From CAIKBL01 sp964555355 (lineage in GTDB: Bacteria; Pseudomonadota; Gammaproteobacteria; Ga0077536), in NCBI GenBank assembly GCA_964555355.1, contig CAZKRY010000006.1:124001-188000 (forward strand): 64,000 bases of DNA, in the 5' to 3' direction. The translations under genes and the position numbers were made by a program. Shown piece by piece: positions 1 to 8,094 of this stretch; position 1 is the stretch's first letter, and the number at the start of each line of letters is the position of its first letter. Under the pieces are notes generated by a model, which did not search any database, was not told the origin of the DNA, and was given only the letters and a program-made list of their open reading frames with translations.

Positions 1-436
1 TTTCACGCGCGCGTCGGGGCGCCGAGTTCTCGGTGTAATCATTGTGCACGGCGTCGACGGGCAAACGGACGCCGGTTTCGCCGCGCGCGGCGCGTAGCGC
101 GCTCCGCGTGTTGTGATCGAATACAAACACCGCACGCGCGCCGAGCGTTGTGCGTGTGAATTCCGCGATCTCCGGATAGTAGCGATCGCGCACCTCGGTT
201 GGCGCGTAGAAATCTTGAAACGCGGTCGCGCATTCGCGCATCTCAAAACCATGCACATCGAGAGAAAATTCGTCGGCTTGAACACGCGCATCGTGAATTG
301 GCATGGGCTCGTAGGCGAGCGGGGGACGCACGGTTTGGAGTCCGGAACTCAAGGGGTAGACGCGGTGCTCGATGGCGCCGGCGCTTGTGCCGAGATAAGC
401 CAGCGGTGCGGTCACAAAGGGTAAGGCGTTGACCAT
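1..436 (-). CDS. CmcJ/NvfI-family oxidoreductase, N-terminal part (3' end off window)
   Basis: The frame is open from an ATG at 436 down to base 2 without a stop, giving 145 codons before the window edge. The residues around 108-140 contain VFVFDHNTR, then RLPVDAVHNDYT followed by NSAPRR, the pattern I know from the CmcJ/NvfI (gibberellin desaturase-like, 2-oxoglutarate/Fe-dependent) family; the His-Asn-Asp run would supply metal ligands in that family. The family is usually about 260-300 residues, so roughly half is missing here. The gene lies 29 bases downstream of an alpha/beta hydrolase on the same strand and is probably co-transcribed with it. An AGGA precedes the ATG by about 13 bases. 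The substrate cannot be predicted. Confidence 0.75.
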   Translation of the reverse strand, partial: MVNALPFVTAPLAYLGTSAGAIEHRVYPLSSGLQTVRPPLAYEPMPIHDARVQADEFSLDVHGFEMRECATAFQDFYAPTEVRDRYYPEIAEFTRTTLGARAVFVFDHNTRSALRAARGETGVRLPVDAVHNDYTENSAPRRARE

Positions 437-465
437 GGCGATAAAGTCCTGGACGGAGTAGACGG

Positions 466-1353
466 TTACAAGTGTGCCACGAACCAATTGCACGCGGCAG
501 AACTGCTCGCCGCGAACCCTTCCTCGTACGGGCAGTAGTGATCGCCCGGCAAAAGCTCCAATTTTTTAGGCTCACGCGCGAGGGCGAAGGCGTCTAGCGC
601 AATTGCGGTTGGCGTAATGACATCTTGGGCGGCGACGAGCATCAGTAATGGAGTCGGGCTAATCCTCGGCATAAAGGGATGTGCATCGAACTCGAACCGA
701 TAGTCAAGCGAACTCAACGTGATTTGATTGCCCCAGGCCGCGCGTCCCGCTTGACGGAAGCTGTCGAAATAGCGGTACGTGCGGCGTCCCGGTGAATCAA
801 ACGGCTTCGATTGATCGTCAGTGCAGACCTCAACCATCGTCGGTGCCGCGCCACTGGCAAGCGCGCGACGTTCGGCCGCCAGGCGCGCGAAATACGCCGG
901 GTGTTCGTGCACGGGTTGCAGACTGTCAAAGGACGCATAACCGCTGATAAAAGGTACTTGGCTCACCACACAGCGCACGCGCCGATCGAGCGCTGCCGCC
1001 ATTAGTACCAAACCGCCGCTGTAACTTGTGCCCCATAACCCAATGCGCGATGAATCGAGTTCGGGATGCATTTCCGCGTAGGTGATAGCGTGTCGATAGT
1101 CGCGCATCTGCGCGATCGGATCGATTTCGCCGCGAGGGGTGCCGTCACTTGCGCCAAAATTGCGATGATCGAACACCAAACAAGCCAGACCCGCGCGGCA
1201 AAAAACCTCGGCGTAATCGTCCAGCCCCATTTCTTTCACGGCCGAGAAGCCGTGTGCGAGCACGATCACCGGGTACTTGGACGATCCCGTCGGTCGATAC
1301 AACCAGCCGCGAAGTCGGATGCCATTGGCGTCAAATGTAATGTCCTGCCGCAT
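466..1353 (-). CDS. alpha/beta hydrolase (S15/dienelactone hydrolase-like)
   Basis: A 295-residue alpha/beta hydrolase. The oxyanion-hole segment LAHGF is near residues 32-36. The nucleophile elbow reads GTSYSGG, with Ser about residue 110, matching the GxSYxG form of the S15/CocE group rather than plain GxSxG. A likely acid is the Asp in AAQDVITP (about 244) and a likely catalytic His is in GDHYCPYE (about 272). There is no signal peptide, so it is probably cytoplasmic. It heads a two-gene minus-strand unit with the CmcJ-like gene and is divergent from the GFA gene across 45 bases. The family hydrolyses esters, lactones or amides; the substrate here is unknown. Confidence 0.85.
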   Translation of the reverse strand: MRQDITFDANGIRLRGWLYRPTGSSKYPVIVLAHGFSAVKEMGLDDYAEVFCRAGLACLVFDHRNFGASDGTPRGEIDPIAQMRDYRHAITYAEMHPELDSSRIGLWGTSYSGGLVLMAAALDRRVRCVVSQVPFISGYASFDSLQPVHEHPAYFARLAAERRALASGAAPTMVEVCTDDQSKPFDSPGRRTYRYFDSFRQAGRAAWGNQITLSSLDYRFEFDAHPFMPRISPTPLLMLVAAQDVITPTAIALDAFALAREPKKLELLPGDHYCPYEEGFAASSSAACNWFVAHL

Positions 1354-1398
1354 TGATTTAATCTAACGCAAGAATGTTCAAAAAGGGGAGCCAAAATC

Positions 1399-1824
1399 AT
1401 GACAAACGACTGGACCGGCGGCTGTCTATGTGGCGCGATTCGATATCGATGCCAAGGCGAGCCGCTTAGCATGGGGTTATGCCAGTGCACGCGTTGCCAG
1501 CGTCAATCCGGCTCGGCCTTTCTAATGGCCACCGTATTCCCGGCGGCGCAGGTTAGCTTTGAGTGCGGTCAACCACGCGTGTTCACCGCGTATGGCGACG
1601 ACGGGCGCGCGCTGTATCGTCATTTTTGTGGGGATTGCGGTTCAGCCTTGATGATTACCTTGGATCGTTACCCGGATATTCGATCCATTATGGGCGGAAC
1701 CTTAGACGACAAAAGCCGTCTTAACCCTCGGTTTAGTTTATGGAGTTCGGAAGGTCAGCCGTGGCTGACTTTACCGAGTTCGATTAAATGCCATGCGGAA
1801 TATCCGGATGGATTAATCGCCTAA
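1399..1824 (+). CDS. GFA (glutathione-dependent formaldehyde-activating)-family protein
   Basis: A 141-residue single-domain GFA/CENP-V protein. The zinc-binding cysteines sit in GGCLCGAIRY near the N terminus, in CQCTRCQRQSGS (about residues 28-39) and in HFCGDCGSAL (about 75-84), the order seen across the family. Length is normal. Some members were proposed to catalyse the glutathione-formaldehyde condensation, but most have no proven activity, so a specific reaction is not assigned. The start is supported by a purine-rich AGGGGAG about 10 bases upstream of the ATG. It is divergent from the hydrolase, and a 50-base gap leads to htpX. Confidence 0.85.
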   Translation: MTNDWTGGCLCGAIRYRCQGEPLSMGLCQCTRCQRQSGSAFLMATVFPAAQVSFECGQPRVFTAYGDDGRALYRHFCGDCGSALMITLDRYPDIRSIMGGTLDDKSRLNPRFSLWSSEGQPWLTLPSSIKCHAEYPDGLIA

Positions 1825-1874
1825 CTGGGCGACGCTCAGGTGGCTGTGCGTAAAACCTACATAAGGGAAGAGGA

Positions 1875-2726
1875 ATGAATCGAATTGCATTGTTTCTAGC
1901 GACTAATTTCGCGGTCGTTTTGGTGCTCGGCTTGATACTCAATCTGCTTGGCCTAAACCAAAGCGGGAACACGACTTCTTTCTTGGTGATGGCAGCGCTC
2001 ATGGGTATGGGCGGCTCTTTCATTTCGCTCATGATGTCCAAATCGATGGCCATCCGTAGCACCGGTGCGCAGGTCATCGAGTCGCCGCGCAATCAAACCG
2101 AAGTCTGGTTAGTGCAGACGGTCAAACGCCAAGCGGAAAAACTTGGGCTCGGCATGCCAGACGTCGCGATTTTTAACTCGCCAACCCCGAACGCCTTTGC
2201 CACCGGTGCCGATCGCAACCACGCCTTGGTCGCGGTGAGCACCGGCTTACTCCAACAAATGAATGAGGCCGAGGTCGAAGCCGTGCTCGGCCATGAAATG
2301 GCGCATGTCGGCAACGGCGACATGGTGACTCTGACACTGATTCAAGGTGTGCTGAACACCTTTGTCATGGTCTTCGCGAGCATCCTGGCGAGCGTGCTAG
2401 ACCGTAATCAAAACGGCCAGCGCGGGATAGGCTATTACTTGGGCTACACCATCGCGCAGGCGCTTTTGGGCTTTCTCGCGTCGTTGGTCGTTTTTTGGTT
2501 TAGCCGCCGCCGAGAGTTTCGCGCGGATAGCGGCGGCGCGGATTTAGCCGGACGCCACAAAATGATCGCAGCGCTCGAACGCCTCCAGCAGGCATCAAAT
2601 CCCGCAGCGCTGCCCGGTGGGATGCGCGCTTTCGGAATCTCGGGCGGGGGCGGGCTTGCCAAACTCTTCATGACCCATCCGCCGTTAAGCGAGCGCATCG
2701 CCGCACTCAAGGCGCAGACTTCGTGA
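1875..2726 (+). CDS. htpX: membrane zinc protease HtpX
   Basis: A 283-residue M48B integral-membrane metalloprotease that degrades damaged inner-membrane proteins together with FtsH. The zinc motif HEMAH lies at residues 140-144 (E141 is the catalytic base), and the downstream Glu-containing segment REFRADSGGADL (about 213-224) should supply the third zinc ligand. Hydrophobic segments occur at about 3-26, 34-54, 150-175 and 186-208. Length and C-terminal HPPLSERI motif are typical. The start follows a GAAGAGGA Shine-Dalgarno sequence directly upstream of the ATG. In enterobacteria htpX is controlled by the envelope stress regulator CpxR; I see no evidence for or against that here. Confidence 0.96.
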   Translation: MNRIALFLATNFAVVLVLGLILNLLGLNQSGNTTSFLVMAALMGMGGSFISLMMSKSMAIRSTGAQVIESPRNQTEVWLVQTVKRQAEKLGLGMPDVAIFNSPTPNAFATGADRNHALVAVSTGLLQQMNEAEVEAVLGHEMAHVGNGDMVTLTLIQGVLNTFVMVFASILASVLDRNQNGQRGIGYYLGYTIAQALLGFLASLVVFWFSRRREFRADSGGADLAGRHKMIAALERLQQASNPAALPGGMRAFGISGGGGLAKLFMTHPPLSERIAALKAQTS

Positions 2727-2736
2727 CGAATGAATG

Positions 2737-2745
2737 TGCTATAAA
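2737..2745 (+). promoter_or_regulatory. possible extended -10 promoter before the SnoaL-like gene
   Basis: The gap between htpX and the SnoaL-like gene contains TGCTATAAA, an extended -10 element with TATAAA matching the sigma-70 consensus at five of six positions. No good -35 box is visible at the usual spacing, which is tolerable for extended -10 promoters. It would give a leader of about 55 bases. Confidence 0.35.
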
Positions 2746-2806
2746 CGCGCCGAAAAGCGGTAAGGTGCGGCGCTAAGCTCAACCGGAATTAGTTAAGGAG
2801 GCGGAG

Positions 2807-3331
2807 ATGGACCAAACCGTAGCGGAGTTGCTGGCGCGCGTGCAGCGCTTGGAAGATCAAGAAGCGATTCGTGGCACCTGGCTTGATTACTGCAAATGTC
2901 TGGACTCAGATAACTGGCCGGGTCTCGCCGATGTTTATACCCCGGATGGCGTGCTGGAAATGGTCGGCCTGAACGGCTTGGTCCCGGGGATCGATGGTTT
3001 TTATCGCGGGCGCGACGACATCATCAATCGCTTTTACCTGCCCGCGATTGAAAGCGCCGCCAACATTCCACAAGGACTCTTCGCGACCGGGCACCTGAGC
3101 ACCAATATGCAAATCGAATTGCAGGGTGACGAAGCGACGACGCTCGCGTACTTTTTCGAAATCGTGGCCAACAACATGGTGCTGATCGGCACCTATCAGC
3201 ATCGCCTACGGCGCGATCCCGACCGCTGGCGGTTTAAGTTCCTGCGCATTTCGGTGCGCTATCACGCGCAACTGACAACTTCGCAAGTCGGCGGTCAGTC
3301 CCTCCAAGAAATCCTCGCCAAACCGTTATAG
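2807..3331 (+). CDS. SnoaL-like (NTF2-fold) family protein
   Basis: A 174-residue protein with the NTF2-like SnoaL_4 pattern: an N-terminal helix (RVQRLEDQEAIRGTWLDYCKCLD), the conserved DVYTPDGVLEM strand, a central GRDDI helix and a C-terminal beta segment ending in WRFKFLRISVRYH. Relatives include polyketide cyclases, dehydratases and ring-hydroxylating dioxygenase small subunits, so a small hydrophobic ligand is likely but the reaction is not assigned. The start has a strong TTAAGGAGG Shine-Dalgarno sequence. It is followed 46 bases later by a small monooxygenase-like gene, and the two may act in the same degradation pathway. Confidence 0.8.
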   Translation: MDQTVAELLARVQRLEDQEAIRGTWLDYCKCLDSDNWPGLADVYTPDGVLEMVGLNGLVPGIDGFYRGRDDIINRFYLPAIESAANIPQGLFATGHLSTNMQIELQGDEATTLAYFFEIVANNMVLIGTYQHRLRRDPDRWRFKFLRISVRYHAQLTTSQVGGQSLQEILAKPL

Positions 3332-3377
3332 GCAACGTACGCTCCGCAGCCCCTACACTCGTGATAAGGAACTGCCC

Positions 3378-3671
3378 ATGGCTACTTGCGTAACGCTCGA
3401 TCTCTCCATCGAGCCGGCGAAAGTTGATGAATTCCTCGCTATCATTAAATCGGTGGCGCCGGACACTCGGGCCTATGATGGCTGCAAGTTATTTGATATT
3501 TGGACCGACCAAGATAAACCAGGCCATGTGTTCTTCTACGAGATTTGGGAGTCGCGCGCGAAACAAGAAAAGTATTTTGGTTGGCGCGTCGAAACCGGCT
3601 TGGTCGACAAGATTGGTCCGTACATGACGGCGCCACCGGTGATTTCTTACTTCGATAAATTTGACGGTTAG
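3378..3671 (+). CDS. antibiotic biosynthesis monooxygenase (ABM)-domain protein
   Basis: A 97-residue ferredoxin-fold ABM-domain protein. The signature elements are an N-terminal beta strand with EPAKVDEFLAIIKSV, then GCKLFDIWTDQDKP and the FYEIWESRAKQEKYF helix region. The YgiN/quinol-monooxygenase-like group is the closest general match. These are small cofactor-free monooxygenases or structural relatives; a substrate cannot be inferred. A TAAGGAAC Shine-Dalgarno-like sequence lies about 10 bases upstream. The stop overlaps by four bases the stop of the convergent PPOX gene (3668-3671). Confidence 0.8.
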   Translation: MATCVTLDLSIEPAKVDEFLAIIKSVAPDTRAYDGCKLFDIWTDQDKPGHVFFYEIWESRAKQEKYFGWRVETGLVDKIGPYMTAPPVISYFDKFDG

Positions 3672-4063
3672 TTGCCGGTTGTGGAGATTGGACTGATTTC
3701 GATGATCGCGCGCGAATCGAAGCGTCCGGTCAATTTGCTTCCAAGATCCACCAACCACATCTGCCAACCGTACTTGGTGCGAAGCGCGCGATAGGCGAGC
3801 GCGACGCGCGCCTCGTCCGTGACAATGTGGGCGGCAGCCTCTATCCAGTCGCCCATTAGTTTGCCGCGTGCATCGCAAACCGCGAGCCGAACATTGGGAT
3901 TGGCGCGGATCCGCTTGACCTTGCCGACATCGCCGGCCGAAAACACGTAATGGTGACTTTCGGCGGGCGCCATCCATACCGGCGTGCGGACTTCGCGCCC
4001 GTCTTTGCGACGGGTGGCGAGGCTGACGTACCGCGCGGCCGCCAATTCAGTCGCGTTCGCCAT
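3668..4063 (-). CDS. PPOX-class F420/FMN-dependent oxidoreductase
   Basis: A 131-residue split-barrel flavoprotein of the pyridoxamine 5'-phosphate oxidase superfamily. It opens with ARYVSLATRRKDGREVRTPVW, includes HYVFSAGDVGKVKRIRANPNVRLAVCDARG, and ends with an Ile-Glu-Ile strand. This arrangement resembles the group named PPOX-class F420-dependent oxidoreductase (TIGR03666-like). Whether the cofactor is F420 or FMN cannot be read from sequence alone. Its ATG directly abuts the TAG of the upstream AraC-type regulator gene, so the two are almost certainly translated from one transcript. Confidence 0.8.
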   Translation of the reverse strand: MANATELAAARYVSLATRRKDGREVRTPVWMAPAESHHYVFSAGDVGKVKRIRANPNVRLAVCDARGKLMGDWIEAAAHIVTDEARVALAYRALRTKYGWQMWLVDLGSKLTGRFDSRAIIEISPISTTGN

Positions 4064-5041
4064 CTACAATAACGCGCGGCTCGCGCGCAGTGTGGCGGAC
4101 GGTAATTCGCCGAACATCCGTCGGTAATCGGCGGCCACCGCGGATAAGTGCCAAAAGCCCCATCGCGCCGCCGCATCTTGCACGCTCAGGGTAGGCGCGT
4201 CGGGATGTTGTAAGGTGTGGCGCAGGCGATTCAGCCGATAGGCATGTAGATACTGGTGTGGGCTCAGGCCAAGAATTTCCTGAAAGCTGGTCTGTAGGGT
4301 GCGGCGACTGACTCTGAGCGAGGCGCACAGGTCGGCGACGCTCGGCGGTTCTTCTGTGTTCACCCGCGCCAATTCGCGGGCTTTATCCACGATGTCACGC
4401 CGAGTACGCAACGTGAGTGAAACCTTTGGTGTCGGCATCGCATCGTGCAAAACCTCGACCAAGTGTTCGAGGATCTGCTCCCGAACCTGACGCTGGACCG
4501 ACGCGGCGGCGAAGGTGGAGGTTTGCGATTCGACGGCGGCGAAGATTTGGAGTAACAGCGCACGTAACGCATCGACGGCATGGTGCGGACCACGGATGAC
4601 TTGGTTTTGCATCCAGGCGTCTGCCGGAGGATCAATCGCCGCCCGCCAATAGGCATTAAAGGTATTTGCGGGCAGCGTGATACCGACGATATCCATGTGC
4701 TCAGGGGTGCGGAAATTAAGTTCGTCCGTCGGCCCAATCGTCAGTACATCGTGAAGACCCAGATGCTGTCCGCAGAAGTAACCTCGGCCGTCCATCGCCA
4801 ACGGCACGCCGAAGGTGCGTGAACCAGGCCAGGCCGAGCCTGTCTCGAGCAGTCCCCGGTTGGTCCGTTCGCGAAAAAGCTGGAGATCACTCAGCCAAAG
4901 TTCGTCCAACCGCCCCTCGAAGCAACCGCCCTTGAGCTGGTCATACGTTTGATCCCATTGGCTCAAGTTGAGGGCGTGTTCGGCCGCATCGCGGCTCGTG
5001 CTTTGGCGGTAATTGGGGGCTTGCGGCATCGCCTCTGGCAT
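4064..5041 (-). CDS. AraC-family transcriptional regulator
   Basis: About 325 residues with a C-terminal AraC/XylS DNA-binding domain (two helix-turn-helix units) over roughly the last 105 residues: SVADLCASLRVSRRTL, SFQEILGLSPHQYLHAYRL and the second unit VQDAAARWGFWHLSAVAADYRRMFGELPS. The N-terminal part is a ligand-sensing region without clear motifs; overall it looks like the EutR-type subgroup. The start is uncertain: the frame extends to a TTG at 5071, the first ATG is at 5041 and another at 5029, none with a convincing Shine-Dalgarno sequence. It is divergent from the amine dehydrogenase operon and is a natural candidate for its regulator. Confidence 0.85.
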   Translation of the reverse strand: MPEAMPQAPNYRQSTSRDAAEHALNLSQWDQTYDQLKGGCFEGRLDELWLSDLQLFRERTNRGLLETGSAWPGSRTFGVPLAMDGRGYFCGQHLGLHDVLTIGPTDELNFRTPEHMDIVGITLPANTFNAYWRAAIDPPADAWMQNQVIRGPHHAVDALRALLLQIFAAVESQTSTFAAASVQRQVREQILEHLVEVLHDAMPTPKVSLTLRTRRDIVDKARELARVNTEEPPSVADLCASLRVSRRTLQTSFQEILGLSPHQYLHAYRLNRLRHTLQHPDAPTLSVQDAAARWGFWHLSAVAADYRRMFGELPSATLRASRALL

Positions 5042-5085
5042 ACGGATTTGTGGGGCTTGAGCAATTGCCAAATACTGATAGTGGC

Positions 5086-5136
5086 GGGCAGTCTACCGGA
5101 TTAGAATACCGCGGGGCATCTACGCCGTGGGCAGTC
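5086..5136. promoter_or_regulatory. direct repeat GGGCAGTC in the AraC/aauB divergent gap
   Basis: The octamer GGGCAGTC occurs at 5086-5093 and again at 5129-5136, exactly 43 bases apart (about four helical turns), between the AraC-type regulator and aauB. AraC-family proteins commonly bind direct repeats, so this is a candidate operator. Its function is inferred only from position and repetition. Confidence 0.35.
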
Positions 5137-5180
5137 CGTCTGCCAACGGCGATAACAGCGAAACGCCGAGGAGGGGACGC

Positions 5181-6338
5181 ATGCGTAAAACGACGAACTG
5201 GCGAAGCGCGGTACTCGTACCGCTGATACTGGGTTTCGGCACCGCGCCATTCGCCGCGGATTTCGCGCCGGAGCAAGTTAAAGTTGCCAAACTTGCGCCG
5301 GCGAGCCCCAACCGGATGTACGTGTCCGATGTCGCCATCTCGCATATCGTCGATGGGCGCATGCATATCGTGGACGGCGCAACACTCAAGTACGAAGGAC
5401 TGGTTGGCACGGGTTTCACTGGTCTTGTGACCCTCTCGCCGGACCGCGGCGAGATTTATGTCGCGACCACCTACCTCGCCAAACTGAATCGCGGCAAACG
5501 CACCGATCAAGTCGACGTTTATGACAGTGCCACGCTGACGATCAAAGCCGAGATCGAAATTCCACCGAAACATGCGCAAGCATTACCGTATAAAGGCGTC
5601 ATCGCCGTGACGCCAGACGGGCGGTTCATTTTGGTACAAAACGCGACGCCGGCAAGTTCCATCACGGTGGTCGACCGCAAAGCCAGTAAGTTTGTGAGCG
5701 AGATCCCAACCCCGGGTTGCTGGGGAATTCTCCCGGCGCAAAGTGTCGCCAATCGGTTTACGACAATCTGCGGCGACGGCACGCTACTGACGGTTTCGTT
5801 GGATGCCGCTGGCAAATCCGCGGACGAGCAGCGCAGCGAACGCCTATTCGACCCGGATAAAGATCCAATCTACTCGCAGACCGAAAACGCCGGCGACGAG
5901 TACCTGTTTTTGAGCTTTAACGGTAACGTTTACAGTGCGAATTTGGGCGGCGCCAAGGCCACCATCGGCGCCGGCTGGTCGTTGCTTGACGATGCCGCGA
6001 AGAAGGAAAACTGGCGGCCAGGTGGATACCAGCCATTCGCGTGGCATGTGGCGTCCAAACGGCTTTACATTGCTATGCATCCGAATGGTGCCGAGGGCAG
6101 CCACAAAAATCCGGCCGCCGAGATCTGGGCCTTTGATACCGATTCGCACGCACGCGTCGCGCGCGTTGAAGGTAACAATGTCGTTGCGTTGGCGGTGAGC
6201 AAGGAAGGGACGCCCAAACTCTTCGGCATCGATCCGCTGAGCGCGGGACTTGTCCGTTACGAAACGTCGCCTGCCCTCAAATTTGCGCAGCGCACCGATG
6301 GTTTCGGCGAAGCGCCGATTTTGATCGAAATGCATTAA
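5181..6338 (+). CDS. aauB: aromatic amine dehydrogenase heavy (large) subunit
   Basis: A 385-residue periplasmic beta-propeller, homologous to MauB/AauB. In this family the large subunit packs against the quinone-bearing light chain in an alpha2-beta2 enzyme that oxidises primary amines to aldehydes plus ammonia. The ATG at 5181 is chosen because it follows GAGGAGGGG and begins a signal peptide (MRKTTNWRSAVLVPLILG, cleavage probably after APFAA). An in-frame start at 5127 would bury this leader. Family-typical segments are LSPDRGEIYVATTY, PGCWGILPA and WRPGGYQPFAWH (near residue 280). It is first in aauBEDA order, with 12 bases to aauE. Aromatic rather than methylamine specificity is inferred from the light chain. 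Confidence 0.88.
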   Translation: MRKTTNWRSAVLVPLILGFGTAPFAADFAPEQVKVAKLAPASPNRMYVSDVAISHIVDGRMHIVDGATLKYEGLVGTGFTGLVTLSPDRGEIYVATTYLAKLNRGKRTDQVDVYDSATLTIKAEIEIPPKHAQALPYKGVIAVTPDGRFILVQNATPASSITVVDRKASKFVSEIPTPGCWGILPAQSVANRFTTICGDGTLLTVSLDAAGKSADEQRSERLFDPDKDPIYSQTENAGDEYLFLSFNGNVYSANLGGAKATIGAGWSLLDDAAKKENWRPGGYQPFAWHVASKRLYIAMHPNGAEGSHKNPAAEIWAFDTDSHARVARVEGNNVVALAVSKEGTPKLFGIDPLSAGLVRYETSPALKFAQRTDGFGEAPILIEMH

Positions 6339-6350
6339 CCGGTAACGTCG

Positions 6351-6890
6351 ATGCCGCTCGATCCCGTAATCGCGTACGTTATTAGTTTCGCCGCCGGCGC
6401 GATCTTGCTCGTCGGCGCGTGGGATAAGTGGCAGGACCGCGAGATATTTGCGGGCATCGTCGAGGCTTATGGCTTGTTGCCCGTGCCAATGACCGCTGTA
6501 TTCGCAGTTGGCGTAATGCTTGCCGAGGGGCTAATTGGTGTTGCACTGTTCCTCCCATCGTGGTGGCCGGCGGCCCAGGTCGCGGCGATGCTATTACTGT
6601 TTATCGTGACGCTTGGCGTGGCGATCAACCTGCTGCGCGGACGCACCGAACTTAGCTGCGGCTGCGGTGGCGCGAGCGGAGACCAAGCTCTCTCCTGGTG
6701 GTTGGTACTGCGTAATGGTTTGTTTGTGGCGCTGTTGGCATTGGCGACGCTGCCGCGCGCGCCGCGCGCGCTGGCAGTGCTTGATGTCGGCACAATAGTG
6801 CTCGGCAGCGTGCTCCTGTTCGGACTCTACACGGTAGGTAATCAATTGCTCGCGAACGCGCCGCGCGTCGCGAGTTTGAAGCTTTCATGA
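6351..6890 (+). CDS. aauE: MauE/AauE-type membrane protein for light-chain maturation
   Basis: A 179-residue integral membrane protein of the MauE/DoxX-like group with about four to five hydrophobic helices (about 5-25, 43-65, 72-95, 117-136, 144-164). A short loop carries SCGCGG (about residue 102-107), a cysteine pair suggestive of thiol redox transfer. In mau and aau clusters this protein, together with MauD, is needed for export and disulfide formation of the light chain. Its stop overlaps the start of aauD in an ATGA arrangement, which indicates translational coupling. Length is normal for the family. Confidence 0.85.
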   Translation: MPLDPVIAYVISFAAGAILLVGAWDKWQDREIFAGIVEAYGLLPVPMTAVFAVGVMLAEGLIGVALFLPSWWPAAQVAAMLLLFIVTLGVAINLLRGRTELSCGCGGASGDQALSWWLVLRNGLFVALLALATLPRAPRALAVLDVGTIVLGSVLLFGLYTVGNQLLANAPRVASLKLS

Positions 6891-7489
6891 TGGTGGAAGC
6901 GCTAACCGCGGCGGTGATTGTGTTGGCCGTGTTGGTACTTGGTCTCGTCGCCGCGGTGTTCGCATTAGCGCGGCAAGTCGGCATTTTGTATGAGCGGATC
7001 GCGCCGGTCGGCGCGCTTACCATGGATGCCGGACCCAAAGTCGGTCAGCCTGCGCCAATCTTCGACTTGATCGCGTTGGGTGGCGAGCGGATCGAGCTGG
7101 GGGTTGCGGCAACGGTCAGCACGTTGCTCTTTTTTCTATCGCCCACCTGTCCGGTCTGCAAGAAGCTGTTACCTATTCTGAAGTCGACCGCGGCCGGTGA
7201 GAAAAATTGGCTGCGTATCGTGCTTGCGAGTGATGGCGATCGCGCCGCGCAGGATAAATTCCGCGCGAGTAGCAAGCTGGACATATTTCCGTATCTGCTG
7301 TCGACCGAACTCGGGCTCGCCTTCAAAGTAAGTCGCCTGCCGTACGCGGTGCTGTTAGATGAACACGGGCGAGTGCGGGCCAAGGGCTTGGTGAATTCAC
7401 GCGAGCAAATCGAAAGCCTCTTCAACGCGAAAGAGCTTGGAGTGGCGACCGTGCAGGAATACCTCGGCAATGCGCCGCAGACTTTGTGA
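6887..7489 (+). CDS. aauD: MauD/AauD thioredoxin-like disulfide protein
   Basis: A 200-residue, membrane-anchored thioredoxin-fold protein. An N-terminal helix (about 5-28) is followed by a periplasmic domain with SPTCPVCKKLLP, giving the CPVC active site at about residues 88-91. A cis-Pro region follows (VSRLPYAVLLDEHGRV). MauD is known to be required for stable light-chain accumulation, presumably by forming its six disulfides. The start overlaps aauE (ATGA), and 11 bases separate it from aauA. A second ATG directly follows the first, so the N terminus may be one residue shorter. Confidence 0.88.
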   Translation: MMVEALTAAVIVLAVLVLGLVAAVFALARQVGILYERIAPVGALTMDAGPKVGQPAPIFDLIALGGERIELGVAATVSTLLFFLSPTCPVCKKLLPILKSTAAGEKNWLRIVLASDGDRAAQDKFRASSKLDIFPYLLSTELGLAFKVSRLPYAVLLDEHGRVRAKGLVNSREQIESLFNAKELGVATVQEYLGNAPQTL

Positions 7490-7500
7490 GGGAATGAACG

Positions 7501-8073
7501 ATGCAATGGTTAGATGATTTCTTCGAACGCAAAACGCGCGAAGTCGCGCAGCTGACATCACGGCGAAACGCACTGCTCAAAGTCGGCAAAGTACTAATCG
7601 GCGCCAGTATGTTGTTCCCGATCCTCCCGTTTGATCGACAGCCTAGAGCGGCGCCGGGTGGGCATGGCGGCGAATCTGCCACTGGCGGCGGGCACGGTGG
7701 TGGTGCTGCTGGTGATCCCAATAGCGATACGAGCTGTGAATACTGGCGCTATTGCGCGCTGGACGGATTTTTATGTACCTGTTGTGGCGGTTCGATCATG
7801 GAATGTCCGGCGGGTACGGAAATTTCCAAAGTGACCTGGGTGGGCACCTGTCAGAATCCGAACGATGGCAAGGCCTATCTCATCAGCTATAACGACTGCT
7901 GCGGCGTCACCGCCTGCGGTCGCTGTATGTGTAATTACAATGCGGGAGAGCGCCCGGCCTATCGCATGGGCGTGCATAACGATGTCAACTGGTGCATGGG
8001 GAATAAAGCCAATGCTTATCACTGCACCGTGGCGGTTGCGTTGGGTGTGGCGGAAGCGCGGCCGACGGCCTAA
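7501..8073 (+). CDS. aauA: aromatic amine dehydrogenase light (small) subunit, TTQ-bearing
   Basis: A 190-residue light-chain precursor. The mature part has the Cys-rich AADH/MADH fold: CEYWRYCALDGFLCTCCGG, then TWVGTCQNPNDGK, SYNDCCG, CGRCMCN and NDVNWCMG. The two tryptophans that would form tryptophan tryptophylquinone are W113 and W164. D132 and T176 match the catalytic Asp and Thr of the Alcaligenes enzyme, with a constant offset of four from its published numbering (109, 160, 128, 172, from memory). The N terminus contains SRRNALLK, close to a twin-arginine signal, then a hydrophobic stretch and a Gly/His-rich linker (about 53-70). Similarity is clearly closer to the aromatic than to the methylamine light chain. 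Confidence 0.93.
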   Translation: MQWLDDFFERKTREVAQLTSRRNALLKVGKVLIGASMLFPILPFDRQPRAAPGGHGGESATGGGHGGGAAGDPNSDTSCEYWRYCALDGFLCTCCGGSIMECPAGTEISKVTWVGTCQNPNDGKAYLISYNDCCGVTACGRCMCNYNAGERPAYRMGVHNDVNWCMGNKANAYHCTVAVALGVAEARPTA

Positions 8074-8094
8074 GGCGTTTGACGGGCGCTTTTG

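Noticed and set aside
5127..5180. Upstream start for aauB at 5127
   Set aside because: The ATG at 5181 has GAGGAGGGG before it and begins the signal peptide.
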